Shown here: in pieces, positions 24,285 through 31,617 of the stretch
How positions within the stretch are numbered: the first letter of the stretch is position 1
Layout: each line of letters starts with the position of its first letter
NCBI GenBank assembly: GCA_034440395.1
Contig: JAWXBW010000057.1
Location: 1 to 40,423 of the forward strand
Length of the DNA stretch: 40,423 nucleotides
Source of the DNA: JAAUTS01 sp034440395
GTDB lineage: Bacteria > Verrucomicrobiota > Verrucomicrobiia > Methylacidiphilales > JAAUTS01
Direction: 5' to 3'
The notes under the pieces: model-generated
The model's input: the letters and a program-made list of their open reading frames with translations, nothing else
What the model was told of the DNA's origin: nothing
Databases searched by the model: none
Position numbers and translations under genes: made by a program

Positions 24285-24809
24285 TTAAGAATTTAGGCAG
24301 AATTGTTCAACACGTTTGCGGTAAACAGTAGGGTCAACGGCGGGGTATCGGATGAGAAAAGTCTCTGTTTCAAGGCAGCGAGTCCAAAGCAACCTTTTTT
24401 CAATTAACTGGTGGCGGAACATGCCCTCGACATCCACCCAGTCCCGCGAGTGTCCGCGCTCCATTTTGGATAAAGCCTGACTATAAAAATCATAGTGATA
24501 ATAATTTATTTTTCCAAATCGAATGATAAAAGGACTGCGATCTTGCCAATTTGATGGAACGGGAATAAAGAGATCGGGACTGGCTAATTCAACATTAATA
24601 TCCAGATCATCTTTAAGCGAAGCGATAGCCCTAAAAAAGCCCCGTGGCTCAGGCTCTGCTTGGAGGTCTATACCAATGGTCACTTCACGCCAGCCATAAT
24701 GTAAGGCACAAGCACCACCCGTTCAGTAAACGATGCCCTCTTGAGTTACCTGTTCACCCAAGGCTTTCATGAACAAATGTAGCCTCGCAAGATTTGTGGA
24801 AGATCTCAT
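24285..24809 (-). pseudogene. Broken MNT-type nucleotidyltransferase gene (in-frame TGA)
   Basis: Reading from an ATG at 24809 on the minus strand gives 28 residues (MRSSTNLARLHLFMKALGEQ...EGIVY), then TGA at 24725-24723, then in the same frame TGGACALHYGWREVTIGIDLQ and 120 more residues to a normal stop at 24285. The part after the stop has the GG-x-x-x-x-x-x-G-W-R and D-L core of small DUF6036/AbiEii-like nucleotidyltransferases, with NVELASPDLFIP and SPFIIRFGKINYYHYDFYSQA. In intact relatives as I recall them, the stop position is a Leu or Phe and the catalytic pair reads D-x-D; here TIGIDL has Gly in the first Asp position. Two lesions argue for a dead gene. A GTG at 24683 could still express the last 132 residues, without the GG motif. 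Confidence 0.75.
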
Positions 24810-24953
24810 CAAAGACAAACTTACCGCCAACCAGTTTTTATGACCAGCATTAGGTCATGGGCTTAAACTCGTAATGTTTTAGTAAAAACCGCCTTGAGAA
24901 TTTAACAGGAGAATTCTTGCACTTCACTTCTGCTAGCTCTTAAATCAATCATT

Positions 24954-25928
24954 ATGACTAAAGGCCCTGTTTCGCAATTTATCCAACATCACTACCGCCA
25001 CTTTAACGCCGCCGCTTTAGTCGATGCAGCTAAAGGTTACGAAACCCATATCGATGCAGGCGGTAAGATGCTCGTCTCACTAGCTGGAGCCATGAGTACG
25101 GCGGAGCTCGGGGTGTCGTTTGCCGAGATGATTCGTCAGGGGAAAGTCGATATCATTTCCTGCACGGGTGCTAACCTAGAGGAAGATTTGATGAACCTCG
25201 TGGCGCACTCCCATTATAAGCGCATCCCAGGGTATCGTGATCTGACGGCGCAGGATGAATGGAATCTTCTGGAGCAGGGCTTGAATCGTGTGACGGATAC
25301 GTGTATTCCGGAAGAGGAAGCTTTCCGTCGTTTACAAAAACATATTCACGCTCTCTGGAAAGAAGCGGAAGAAAAAGGGGAACGTTATTTTCCTCACGAG
25401 TATATGTATCAAATGATTCGTAGTGGTGTCTTAGAACAGTATTACGAAATTGATCCAAAAAATTCTTGGATGATTGCGGCTTCGGAAAAAAATATCCCCA
25501 TCGTTGTCGGCGGTTGGGAAGATTCCACCATGGGCAACATTTTTGCCTCTTACATCATCAAGAAAGAGCTTAAAGCTTCGACCATGAAGAGTGGGATTGA
25601 ATATATGGTGGAACTCAGTGAGTGGTATCGTAAAAACTCTGGAGGTAAGGGTGTTGGCTTTTTCCAGATTGCAGGCGGGATTGCGGGGGACTTCCCCATT
25701 TGTGTTGTGCCTATGATGTATCAAGATCTTGAGTGGCACGACGTTCCTTTTTGGGCTTATTTTTGCCAAATCTCGGACTCGACCACCAGCTTCGGCTCAT
25801 ACTCCGGCGCTGTTCCTAATGAAAAAATCACGTGGGGCAAACTCGGGATCGATACGCCGAAATTCGTGGTGGAATCAGACGCCACCATCGTGGCTCCGCT
25901 GATTTTTGCATACGTGTTAGGCTGGTGA
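24954..25928 (+). CDS. Deoxyhypusine synthase-like protein
   Basis: A 324-residue NAD-binding enzyme of the deoxyhypusine synthase family. Hallmarks are KMLVSLAGAMSTAELGVSFAEMIRQG, ISCTGANLEEDLMNLVAH, IPIVVGGWEDSTMGNIFA, and the catalytic-lysine region KITWGKLG (K about 296), followed by VESDATIVAPLIFAYVLG. In eukaryotes and archaea the enzyme moves an aminobutyl group from spermidine to a lysine of eIF5A. Bacteria lack eIF5A, and the bacterial relatives have mostly unknown substrates; some act as homospermidine-synthase-like enzymes. Keeping the WGK lysine argues for an aminobutyl-transfer chemistry. A SET-domain protein gene follows 49 bases downstream on the same strand, a possible partner in lysine modification. 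Confidence 0.92.
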   Translation: MTKGPVSQFIQHHYRHFNAAALVDAAKGYETHIDAGGKMLVSLAGAMSTAELGVSFAEMIRQGKVDIISCTGANLEEDLMNLVAHSHYKRIPGYRDLTAQDEWNLLEQGLNRVTDTCIPEEEAFRRLQKHIHALWKEAEEKGERYFPHEYMYQMIRSGVLEQYYEIDPKNSWMIAASEKNIPIVVGGWEDSTMGNIFASYIIKKELKASTMKSGIEYMVELSEWYRKNSGGKGVGFFQIAGGIAGDFPICVVPMMYQDLEWHDVPFWAYFCQISDSTTSFGSYSGAVPNEKITWGKLGIDTPKFVVESDATIVAPLIFAYVLGW

Positions 25929-25977
25929 TTTTTTTTCCCAGCTGACGCATGTTCTGACGGATGAGAGGCTTATATTT

Positions 25978-26472
25978 ATGGCGACCAAGTTAGCTCCTCC
26001 GTGGTTTATTGTGCGGAAATCCCGCATTCATGGGGAAGGCGTGTTTGCGGCGCGGGAGATTCCTAAGGGCACTCGTGTGATCGAATACGTGGGCGAACGT
26101 ATCACGAAGGCGGAAGCGGCTCGTCGTTCTGAGCAACAAGTGGAGATGAGTAAAGCGGGGGATTGCGGAGCGGTGTATATTTTTGAATCTACCCTGCGGC
26201 ATGACATTGACGGGAACGTGCCATGGAACCCAGCGCGACTGATTAATCATTCCTGCAAACCTAATTGCGCAGCGAAAAACCTGCGCGGGCGCATCTGGAT
26301 TTCTGCGGTGCGAGCTATACCTGAAGGCGCGGAATTATCTTATGATTATGGCTACGATATAGATCATTATTCAGAGCATCCTTGCCGTTGCGGGAGCCTG
26401 AGCTGTTGTGGGTTTATTGTGGGGAAATCTTATCGGAAGAAATTGGCGGTGTTGCTTAAGAGGGGGCTGTAG
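25978..26472 (+). CDS. SET-domain protein-lysine methyltransferase
   Basis: A 164-residue protein that is almost all SET domain. The N-terminal strand VRKSRIHGEGVFAAREIPKG, the SAM/substrate motif LINHSCKPNC (NHS-C) and the catalytic YDYGYD (SYDYG) are intact. A cysteine-rich post-SET tail CRCGSLSCCGF matches the zinc-binding post-SET of eukaryotic enzymes. No other domain is present, so the target is unknown. Bacterial SET proteins are scattered; some modify host histones in pathogens, while stand-alone ones may modify DNA-binding or ribosomal proteins. It follows the deoxyhypusine-synthase-like gene by 49 bases, and co-transcription is likely. Confidence 0.93.
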   Translation: MATKLAPPWFIVRKSRIHGEGVFAAREIPKGTRVIEYVGERITKAEAARRSEQQVEMSKAGDCGAVYIFESTLRHDIDGNVPWNPARLINHSCKPNCAAKNLRGRIWISAVRAIPEGAELSYDYGYDIDHYSEHPCRCGSLSCCGFIVGKSYRKKLAVLLKRGL

Positions 26473-26504
26473 GTCTTATGGGACTTATTTCTCATGAGTT
26501 TATT
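26473..26504. repeat. Short repeat GGTCTTATGGGACTTAT-type, left of the debris
   Basis: The bases at about 26472-26487 (GGTCTTATGGGACTTAT) match the spaced units TTATAGG and GGACTTATGG at 26759-26796. This is a degenerate member of a simple intergenic family of the GGACTTATGG type. The two blocks flank a decayed gene. Confidence 0.45.
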
Positions 26505-26750
26505 CCGATGTTCAAGTCTTGCGCGGGTCATGCGTTCGCGCAGGTGTGGTGTTTTATAAAATCTTTTTCTAAGCGGCGAATTCGTTGGTCGAGCAGGTAG
26601 TTGCTTTGGTGAATGAGGCAGAGTGCACTGTTGGCCACGACTTCTGCAGGCCGGGTTTCGCAGATTTTGCGGATCATAGACGACTTCGGCTTTTTGGTAG
26701 GCAAGGTGCTCGGCTTAGTTGTCGTGGGGGCGGGAGGAAGTGGTCGCTAG
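26505..26750 (-). pseudogene. Decayed four-helix-bundle suffix-domain protein gene
   Basis: Minus-strand frames shifted against each other read AEHLAYQKAEVVYD, then RKICETRPAEVVANSALCL and IHQSNYLLDQRIRRLEKDF, then (frame shifted) LRERMTRARLEHR. These pieces, in this order, match the C-terminal part of the small four-helix-bundle suffix proteins frequent in Verrucomicrobiota and Planctomycetes, as I recall them. At least two frame changes and loss of the N-terminus show that the gene is dead. The right-hand side ends near a simple repeat. I do not see a start codon. Confidence 0.6.
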
Positions 26751-26758
26751 GTTGGTTC

Positions 26759-26796
26759 ATAAGTCTTATAGGTTCTATAGGACTTATGGAACCTAT
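26759..26796. repeat. Inverted/tandem simple repeat CATAAGTC...GACTTATG
   Basis: CATAAGTCTTATAGG is followed by TTCTATAGGACTTATGG, so the block reads as an inverted repeat (CATAAGTC / GACTTATG) and as a run of GGxxxTATAGG-type units. It sits just before the stop of the CDF gene (26793) and next to the decayed gene at 26505-26750. Confidence 0.5.
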
Positions 26797-27707
26797 TCGG
26801 AAAGTTTTATCTTAGCTAGGGCGTTACCTTTTTCTTCAATTAAACTGGAGGGCTCGTGGCGGATGGCGACATGGGTAACAGAAGGAAATTTATTTTGAAC
26901 GGCCGCAGTTACGCGTTCTTCAATCTCAAAAACTTCTTTTGCCGAGAGATTTTCATCTATGCGAATATGCAGGTCGAGATGGATGTCCGTCTTCATGCCG
27001 TGGGAGCGGATGTCATGAGCATTCTCCACGCCTTTCACATTTTCTACGACGAGGCGCACCATGTCTTGGTCAAGTCTGTTCGCTTCAGCTACGGTGTCGA
27101 TGCTGTCCTGAATAATCATATAAGCGGCGCGGGCGATGATGACGACGATGCCGATGGCGGCCACAGCATCCATCCAAAACCAACCGAAGTGAGCCGTGCC
27201 TAGGCCAGTCAGGGCTAGGGCGGTGGCATACACGTCGGAACGGGTGTGTGCGGCATCTGCTGCGAGAAGCGGGCTGCCTAATTCCTCAGCCTTAATTTGT
27301 TGGTAACGTGAGAAGGCGAAGTTAATGCCAAGGGTGGCTAACAGAGCGAGGACCGCACCCCAAGAAAAACTCGGAGTGAGCACGGGGTGAAGTAGGCGCG
27401 TGAAGGCGGTGCCTAAAATTTCCCAACAACTCAGGAGTAGGAGGCCGGCGAGAACGAAGGTGGCGATAATTTCGTATTTACGATGACCGTAGGGATGTTG
27501 CTTATCAGGTGGTTGAGCGGCCATGTAGATGGCTAACATTCCGACGGCACTAGAGGCTCCGTCCAGAAAGGAGTGCAGAGCGTCGGAGATCACGCTGAGG
27601 CTTTTCGTTTGCCAGCCTACGTAAAGTTTGATGACAGCTAAAAGAATGTTTAGGGTTAAGGCATAAATAAAAATACGCTGAATAGCTTTGTATCGTGAAT
27701 CCATCAT
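26793..27707 (-). CDS. Cation diffusion facilitator (CDF) family transporter
   Basis: A 304-residue metal/proton antiporter. Six membrane segments fill about residues 10-200 and a cytoplasmic domain follows (VRLVVENVKGVENAHDIRSHG, HIRIDENLSAKEVFEIEERV). Family signatures are visible: SLSVISDALHSFLDGASSAVGM in the second segment (metal site residues in D-A-L-H), HPYGHRKYE, and AADAAHTRSDVYAT. The site with D and H in the second and fifth segments suggests export of Zn, Fe or a related divalent ion, but the metal cannot be told from this. Two ATGs (27707, 27704) are equivalent. The gene diverges from mnmG across 174 bases. Its last bases overlap the simple repeat at 26759. Confidence 0.92.
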   Translation of the reverse strand: MMDSRYKAIQRIFIYALTLNILLAVIKLYVGWQTKSLSVISDALHSFLDGASSAVGMLAIYMAAQPPDKQHPYGHRKYEIIATFVLAGLLLLSCWEILGTAFTRLLHPVLTPSFSWGAVLALLATLGINFAFSRYQQIKAEELGSPLLAADAAHTRSDVYATALALTGLGTAHFGWFWMDAVAAIGIVVIIARAAYMIIQDSIDTVAEANRLDQDMVRLVVENVKGVENAHDIRSHGMKTDIHLDLHIRIDENLSAKEVFEIEERVTAAVQNKFPSVTHVAIRHEPSSLIEEKGNALAKIKLSE

Positions 27708-27881
27708 GAAGCACTATGGTTAAGGGTCAAAGGTGCGTTGTCACTCGCTAAGTGGGAGGTTACTCAAAGTTTATGCCTTCGAGGATTGCTCTATGGCGTA
27801 AAGATGGCATAGTATCTAAAGTAGGTAGTGATTATTTTTCAACAAATATAATCATAAACTACTGATAGGCAACGAGTTAAC

Positions 27882-29789
27882 ATGTTTAATTATCCAAAAT
27901 CTTATGATGTCGTAGTGGCGGGGGCTGGCCATGCCGGGTGCGAGGCGGCACTGGCAGCAGCGCGGATGGGGTGTCGCACTCTTTTATTGACGATGAACCT
28001 TGATACGATCGGGCAGATGTCGTGCAATCCAGCGATTGGCGGTTTAGCTAAAGGACACATGGTGCGGGAGATCGATGCCTTAGGCGGAGAGATGGGATTA
28101 AACACAGATGCCACAGGGATCCAGTTCCGCATGCTAAACATGAAAAAAGGCCCCAGCGTGCGGGCTCCTCGAGCTCAGGCGGACAAGAAGGCCTATCAAT
28201 TCCGGATGAAGGCCACGATTGAGGCTCAGCCTAATCTGGATTTGAAGCAGGGTAACATCGGCGATATCGAGACCGTGGGAGATAAGGTTAAAGCCGTGAT
28301 CACGAGCATGGGAGTGCGCTATGAAACGAAGTCGGTAATCATAACGACAGGAACCTTTTTAAAAGCGCTCATGCACGTCGGGCTGAAGAATGCCACAGGC
28401 GGACGCATGGGAGACGGGGTCAGTGATTTCTCAGACTGCCTACGTCGATTAGGCTTCGAGGTGCAACGCTTAAAGACGGGCACGCCGCCACGATTGAACG
28501 GAAAGAGTATCGATTTTAGTAAATTGGCTCGGCAAGACGGGGATATTCCTGCCCCTATGTTTACCTACATGCCAGAACTTGTCCAAAAAGGAAAGCACGA
28601 CATCTTTACCCTAAACTATTGGGAAAAGGCTGGGGATGGCGGAATGTTCCACGTGGAACAAATTCCTTGCTGGGTAACTTACACCAACCTCAAGACGGCT
28701 GAGATTGTGAAATCGAACCTAGATAAATCACCGCTTTACTGTGGGATCATCGAAGGAGTTGGCCCGCGTTACTGCCCGTCCTTAGAAGATAAGATCGTGC
28801 GCTTTGCTGATAAGGAGCGACACCAGGTTTTCCTCGAACCTGAAGGCCGTCACACGGATGAGTATTACATTAACGGATGTTCCACCAGTCTGCCAGTGGA
28901 GGTGCAGTATGACTTTATCCGCAGTATCGAAGGCTTAGAAAATGTAGAAATCATGCGGGCTGGTTATGCGGTGGAATATGATTTTTGCCCCCCGACTCAG
29001 CTTCAAGCTAGTCTAGAAACCAAGAAGGTTGAGGGTCTCTATTTTGCGGGTCAGATCAATGGAACCTCTGGCTATGAGGAGGCCGCTGGGCAGGGCTTGA
29101 TTGCGGGGATGAATGCGGCTCTGAAGGTTCAAGGGAAACCTCCGCTGATCTTGGGGCGGCATCAGGCTTATCTTGGGGTGTTGATTGATGATTTAGTCAC
29201 GAAGGGAACGAGGGAGCCGTATCGCATGTTCACCTCACGGGCGGAGTATCGGCTTTTGCTGCGTCAGGATAATGCAGACCTGCGTTTGACCGAGATCGGG
29301 GCGGAACTGGGGCTAGCTACAGCGGCTCGCTTAGAAAAATTGCGGGAAAAGCGCAGGGCCATTGAGTCCTTGAAGGAACAGCTAAGTAAAACCCGCTTGC
29401 CTGGGCATACCCAGACCTTGCAAGAACATATGAAAAAGCCGGAGTTTATCTGGGCTAGCTTACCCGAAGAATTTAGGAAGGTTTCTTTAGAAATAGCGGA
29501 ACAAGTCGAGACGGATATTAAATATGCTGGCTACGTGGACCGGGAAATTCTGCAAATTGAGCGAGCCAAAACTCAGGAGGATAAGACCATTCCCGACTGG
29601 GTAGATTATGATTTAATCCAAGGCCTAAAAACCGAGGCTCGTATCAAGTTGAGGGAAATCCGACCTCGTTCCTTCGGCCAAGCTGGCCGGGTTTCTGGGG
29701 TGAACCCTTCGGACATGGCCATCCTAGCCGTCTGGGTGAGAAAAGGAAAAACCGATCAAGAAGAGCGGAGTCAAGCGGCGGAAACTTGA
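27882..29789 (+). CDS. mnmG: tRNA uridine-5-carboxymethylaminomethyl modification enzyme MnmG (GidA)
   Basis: A 635-residue FAD protein that with MnmE adds the carboxymethylaminomethyl group to U34 of several tRNAs. The FAD site VVVAGAGHAGCEAALAAARMG (G14, G16, G19) is at the N-terminus, followed by MSCNPAIGGLAKGHMVREIDALGG and RAPRAQADK. The central PTGRRxDE-type region appears as EPEGRHTDEYYINGCSTSLP, with AAGQGLIAGMNA and the C-terminal SGVNPSDMAILAVW. The length is the usual 620-640, with an ATG start. The gene is alone: mnmE is not adjacent and the flanking genes are unrelated. A weak hairpin follows at 29842. Confidence 0.98.
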   Translation: MFNYPKSYDVVVAGAGHAGCEAALAAARMGCRTLLLTMNLDTIGQMSCNPAIGGLAKGHMVREIDALGGEMGLNTDATGIQFRMLNMKKGPSVRAPRAQADKKAYQFRMKATIEAQPNLDLKQGNIGDIETVGDKVKAVITSMGVRYETKSVIITTGTFLKALMHVGLKNATGGRMGDGVSDFSDCLRRLGFEVQRLKTGTPPRLNGKSIDFSKLARQDGDIPAPMFTYMPELVQKGKHDIFTLNYWEKAGDGGMFHVEQIPCWVTYTNLKTAEIVKSNLDKSPLYCGIIEGVGPRYCPSLEDKIVRFADKERHQVFLEPEGRHTDEYYINGCSTSLPVEVQYDFIRSIEGLENVEIMRAGYAVEYDFCPPTQLQASLETKKVEGLYFAGQINGTSGYEEAAGQGLIAGMNAALKVQGKPPLILGRHQAYLGVLIDDLVTKGTREPYRMFTSRAEYRLLLRQDNADLRLTEIGAELGLATAARLEKLREKRRAIESLKEQLSKTRLPGHTQTLQEHMKKPEFIWASLPEEFRKVSLEIAEQVETDIKYAGYVDREILQIERAKTQEDKTIPDWVDYDLIQGLKTEARIKLREIRPRSFGQAGRVSGVNPSDMAILAVWVRKGKTDQEERSQAAET

Positions 29790-29841
29790 TTTCTCTTTTA
29801 CCGACACAACTAGGGTGTGGCATGTGGTGAGTGTTTGATTA

Positions 29842-29856
29842 AGCGTGAGCAACGCT
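29842..29856. terminator. Weak bidirectional hairpin between mnmG and the Y-family polymerase
   Basis: A 5-bp stem AGCGT / ACGCT with loop GAGCA lies in the 69 bases between two convergent genes, followed by CTTT on the plus strand. It is a possible shared terminator but short. Confidence 0.35.
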
Positions 29857-29858
29857 CT

Positions 29859-31085
29859 TTAATCCACGTCAGATTCTAAATCTAAGTCTGGGATGTGGGT
29901 AAAGGCGATTCGCATGGGAGCTTCTTTTAAGGCGTCGAAGGCGCCGCCGTAGTAAAGCGTGTGCTTACCAAATTTTTCATTTAATTGATCCATCATCTGG
30001 TTAAGCTTTTTACGATCAGTTGATTTCGGGAAGAGCGATAAGGTGTGGTTAGTTTCCGCAACTAAATTAAATAAAGTCACGCCCACGGCCATGATAGGTT
30101 CGGGATGGTTTGGGCGACGTTTCCATAAAATGTGAAGAAGTCGCAGAGCCTCTAGCGTGTCCTGCGTTTCTTGGAAAGTAACGTCGTCTGCCCAGCTCCG
30201 TTTATCCACATACTTTACGGACAAGTGCAAGCCTGCGGCTAAATAACCCGCCTTGCGTAAACGGGTCAGAGCCTTTTGTAAAAGATTATCTAAAATGGCG
30301 AGAGCCGACTCGTCATTACGCTTAGCAGGAGGTAAAACATGAGAGTGGCCGATAGTTGTTTTATTCGTGGCCGGCTGCCAGACCTCGTCTCCCCGTAAGC
30401 GATCATACATGCGCTGACCCTCTACCCCTCCCCAGACTTTACGGAGGAAATCTTGATCGGCCAAACATAAAGCTTTAACGGTAAAGATACCGTGACGATG
30501 TAATCTTTCTTCCATATTGTGTCCTATACCACAGAGATCCCGTAATTCCAATTCATATAGCCTATCGGGTAATTCTTCTAACTGTAAAACAACCAGCCCG
30601 TCGGGTTTCTGCATATCAGAAGCTGTCTTAGCCAAGAACACGTTAGGCGCTACGCCGATGGAACACTTTAAATACTCTCCCACGTTTTCAAAGATTGTCT
30701 TTTTGATGAGCTTAGCCAAATCCACGACTTGGGCGGTTTCTCGCACGTTTGTTGGTAAGGAGCAAGCCATCTCATCGATCGACATAACCCGCTCTACATG
30801 AATACAGGACTCCACGGCAGCCACTAGCTCATGATGGTAACGCACATAACCCGCATGTTTTGCTTGAACGAGCTGGAGCCCTGGACACATTTTTTTAGCA
30901 TCGCCCACCCGAGTCCCCGTCTTGACTCCATAAGCTTTAGCCTCGTAGCTAGCGGCTATGCAGCAGGTCGTATCCGCCATCAGGGGCACCACGGCCACGG
31001 GTTTACCGCGCAGAGCTGGATTTTCCTGCTGCTCCACCGAGGCAAAGTAAGAATTAAAATCAACGACGAGAGAACGTAAAGGCAT
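29859..31085 (-). CDS. Y-family DNA polymerase (DinB/UmuC-like)
   Basis: A 408-residue lesion-bypass polymerase. Catalytic motifs are present: VDFNSYFASVEQ (first Asp D9, aromatic steric-gate region), ASYEAKAYGVKTGT, and MSIDEM with the SIDE acidic pair. Then come IGVAPNVFLAKTASDMQKP and helix-hairpin-helix LCGIGHNMEERLHRHGI, followed by the little-finger domain. At residues 348-352 TLSLF resembles the beta-clamp-binding peptide QLSLF, so it should bind the DnaN of this window. Choice between DinB (Pol IV) and UmuC type is uncertain; length and the missing UmuC-like C-terminus favour DinB. No LexA box is recognised, and no recA or lexA gene is near. It converges on mnmG. Confidence 0.9.
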   Translation of the reverse strand: MPLRSLVVDFNSYFASVEQQENPALRGKPVAVVPLMADTTCCIAASYEAKAYGVKTGTRVGDAKKMCPGLQLVQAKHAGYVRYHHELVAAVESCIHVERVMSIDEMACSLPTNVRETAQVVDLAKLIKKTIFENVGEYLKCSIGVAPNVFLAKTASDMQKPDGLVVLQLEELPDRLYELELRDLCGIGHNMEERLHRHGIFTVKALCLADQDFLRKVWGGVEGQRMYDRLRGDEVWQPATNKTTIGHSHVLPPAKRNDESALAILDNLLQKALTRLRKAGYLAAGLHLSVKYVDKRSWADDVTFQETQDTLEALRLLHILWKRRPNHPEPIMAVGVTLFNLVAETNHTLSLFPKSTDRKKLNQMMDQLNEKFGKHTLYYGGAFDALKEAPMRIAFTHIPDLDLESDVD

Positions 31086-31147
31086 TTAAGAAAAGATACC
31101 TTAAAACCCCGCCAAACAACAGAAAGTAAGAGTGCTCTAAGTATGAT

Positions 31148-31333
31148 TTAGAAAAAAGAAAAAGGCTTAGGTTCCACCGCCTTGTTCGCATTTTCTTTTA
31201 CATCGATTTTGCGTAACGCTCGCTCCATAGCAATCACGTCAAAACCGTATTTCTCCGCTACTGCAATTATTGCGCGGCGAACCTCCGAAATGACGGGATC
31301 AGCGGCTAGTGTGGGAGTATCAAATGTTTTCAT
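31148..31333 (-). CDS. Small protein, likely remnant partner of a PIN toxin
   Basis: A 61-residue protein, MKTFDTPTLAADPVISEVRR..., with a helix-rich pattern D-P-x-I-x-E-V-R-R-x-I-x-x-A-x-K-Y-G-F-D. This resembles the small helical proteins that commonly lie beside PIN-domain genes in cyanobacteria and Verrucomicrobiota. Its ATG lies within the last codons of the decayed PIN frame (overlap of 14 bases, ATGAAAACATTTGA), the usual geometry of a toxin-antitoxin-like pair. It may still be expressed, but without a living partner. The DNA-binding fold is not clear. Confidence 0.55.
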   Translation of the reverse strand: MKTFDTPTLAADPVISEVRRAIIAVAEKYGFDVIAMERALRKIDVKENANKAVEPKPFSFF

Positions 31334-31523
31334 CGTATTGAATTAGTTCTTCTGGGCTGCACATGGCTGGTAATCGGAATCCCGCATCTGCCACCGTGGC
31401 ACGCAGGCGGTTGCGAGTTTAAGGAATCGCAAGATGTTTAGAATTCCATGTTACAAGATAGTCCATCTGATGCACGGAAGCCACAGCAACAGGAACGGAA
31501 TCTGAAGCTGCTTTCTCGGGGAC
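31320..31523 (-). pseudogene. Decayed PIN-domain toxin gene (C-terminal remnant)
   Basis: On the minus strand a frame reads VPEKAASDSVPVAVASVHQM, DYLVTWNSKHLAIP, then TAA, then TRNRLRATVADAGFRLPAM, CSPEELIQYDENI and TGA. This matches the C-terminal half of PIN toxins (IPPKA..DALHIAVASVH, DYLLTWNCKH, then AGF..P.ICTPEEL). There are at least two lesions: an in-frame stop in the middle, and loss of the whole N-terminal half, including the first catalytic Asp residues. The next codons upstream hit a stop. A fragment 10 bases after the typical PEEL end overlaps the small gene at 31333. Confidence 0.7.
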
Positions 31524-31617
31524 TAACCCTCCCCGCCTGAATCAGGCACAAAGCCAAGCGACCGAACTCAACCGCTGAGACCCCGTTGAGAAACAGGGGG
31601 TCACCATTTATCTGACC

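Noticed and set aside
26585..26815. Plus-strand frame MVEQVVALVNEAECTVG...
   Set aside because: It is antisense to the decayed four-helix-bundle remnant and ends in a simple repeat; no family match.
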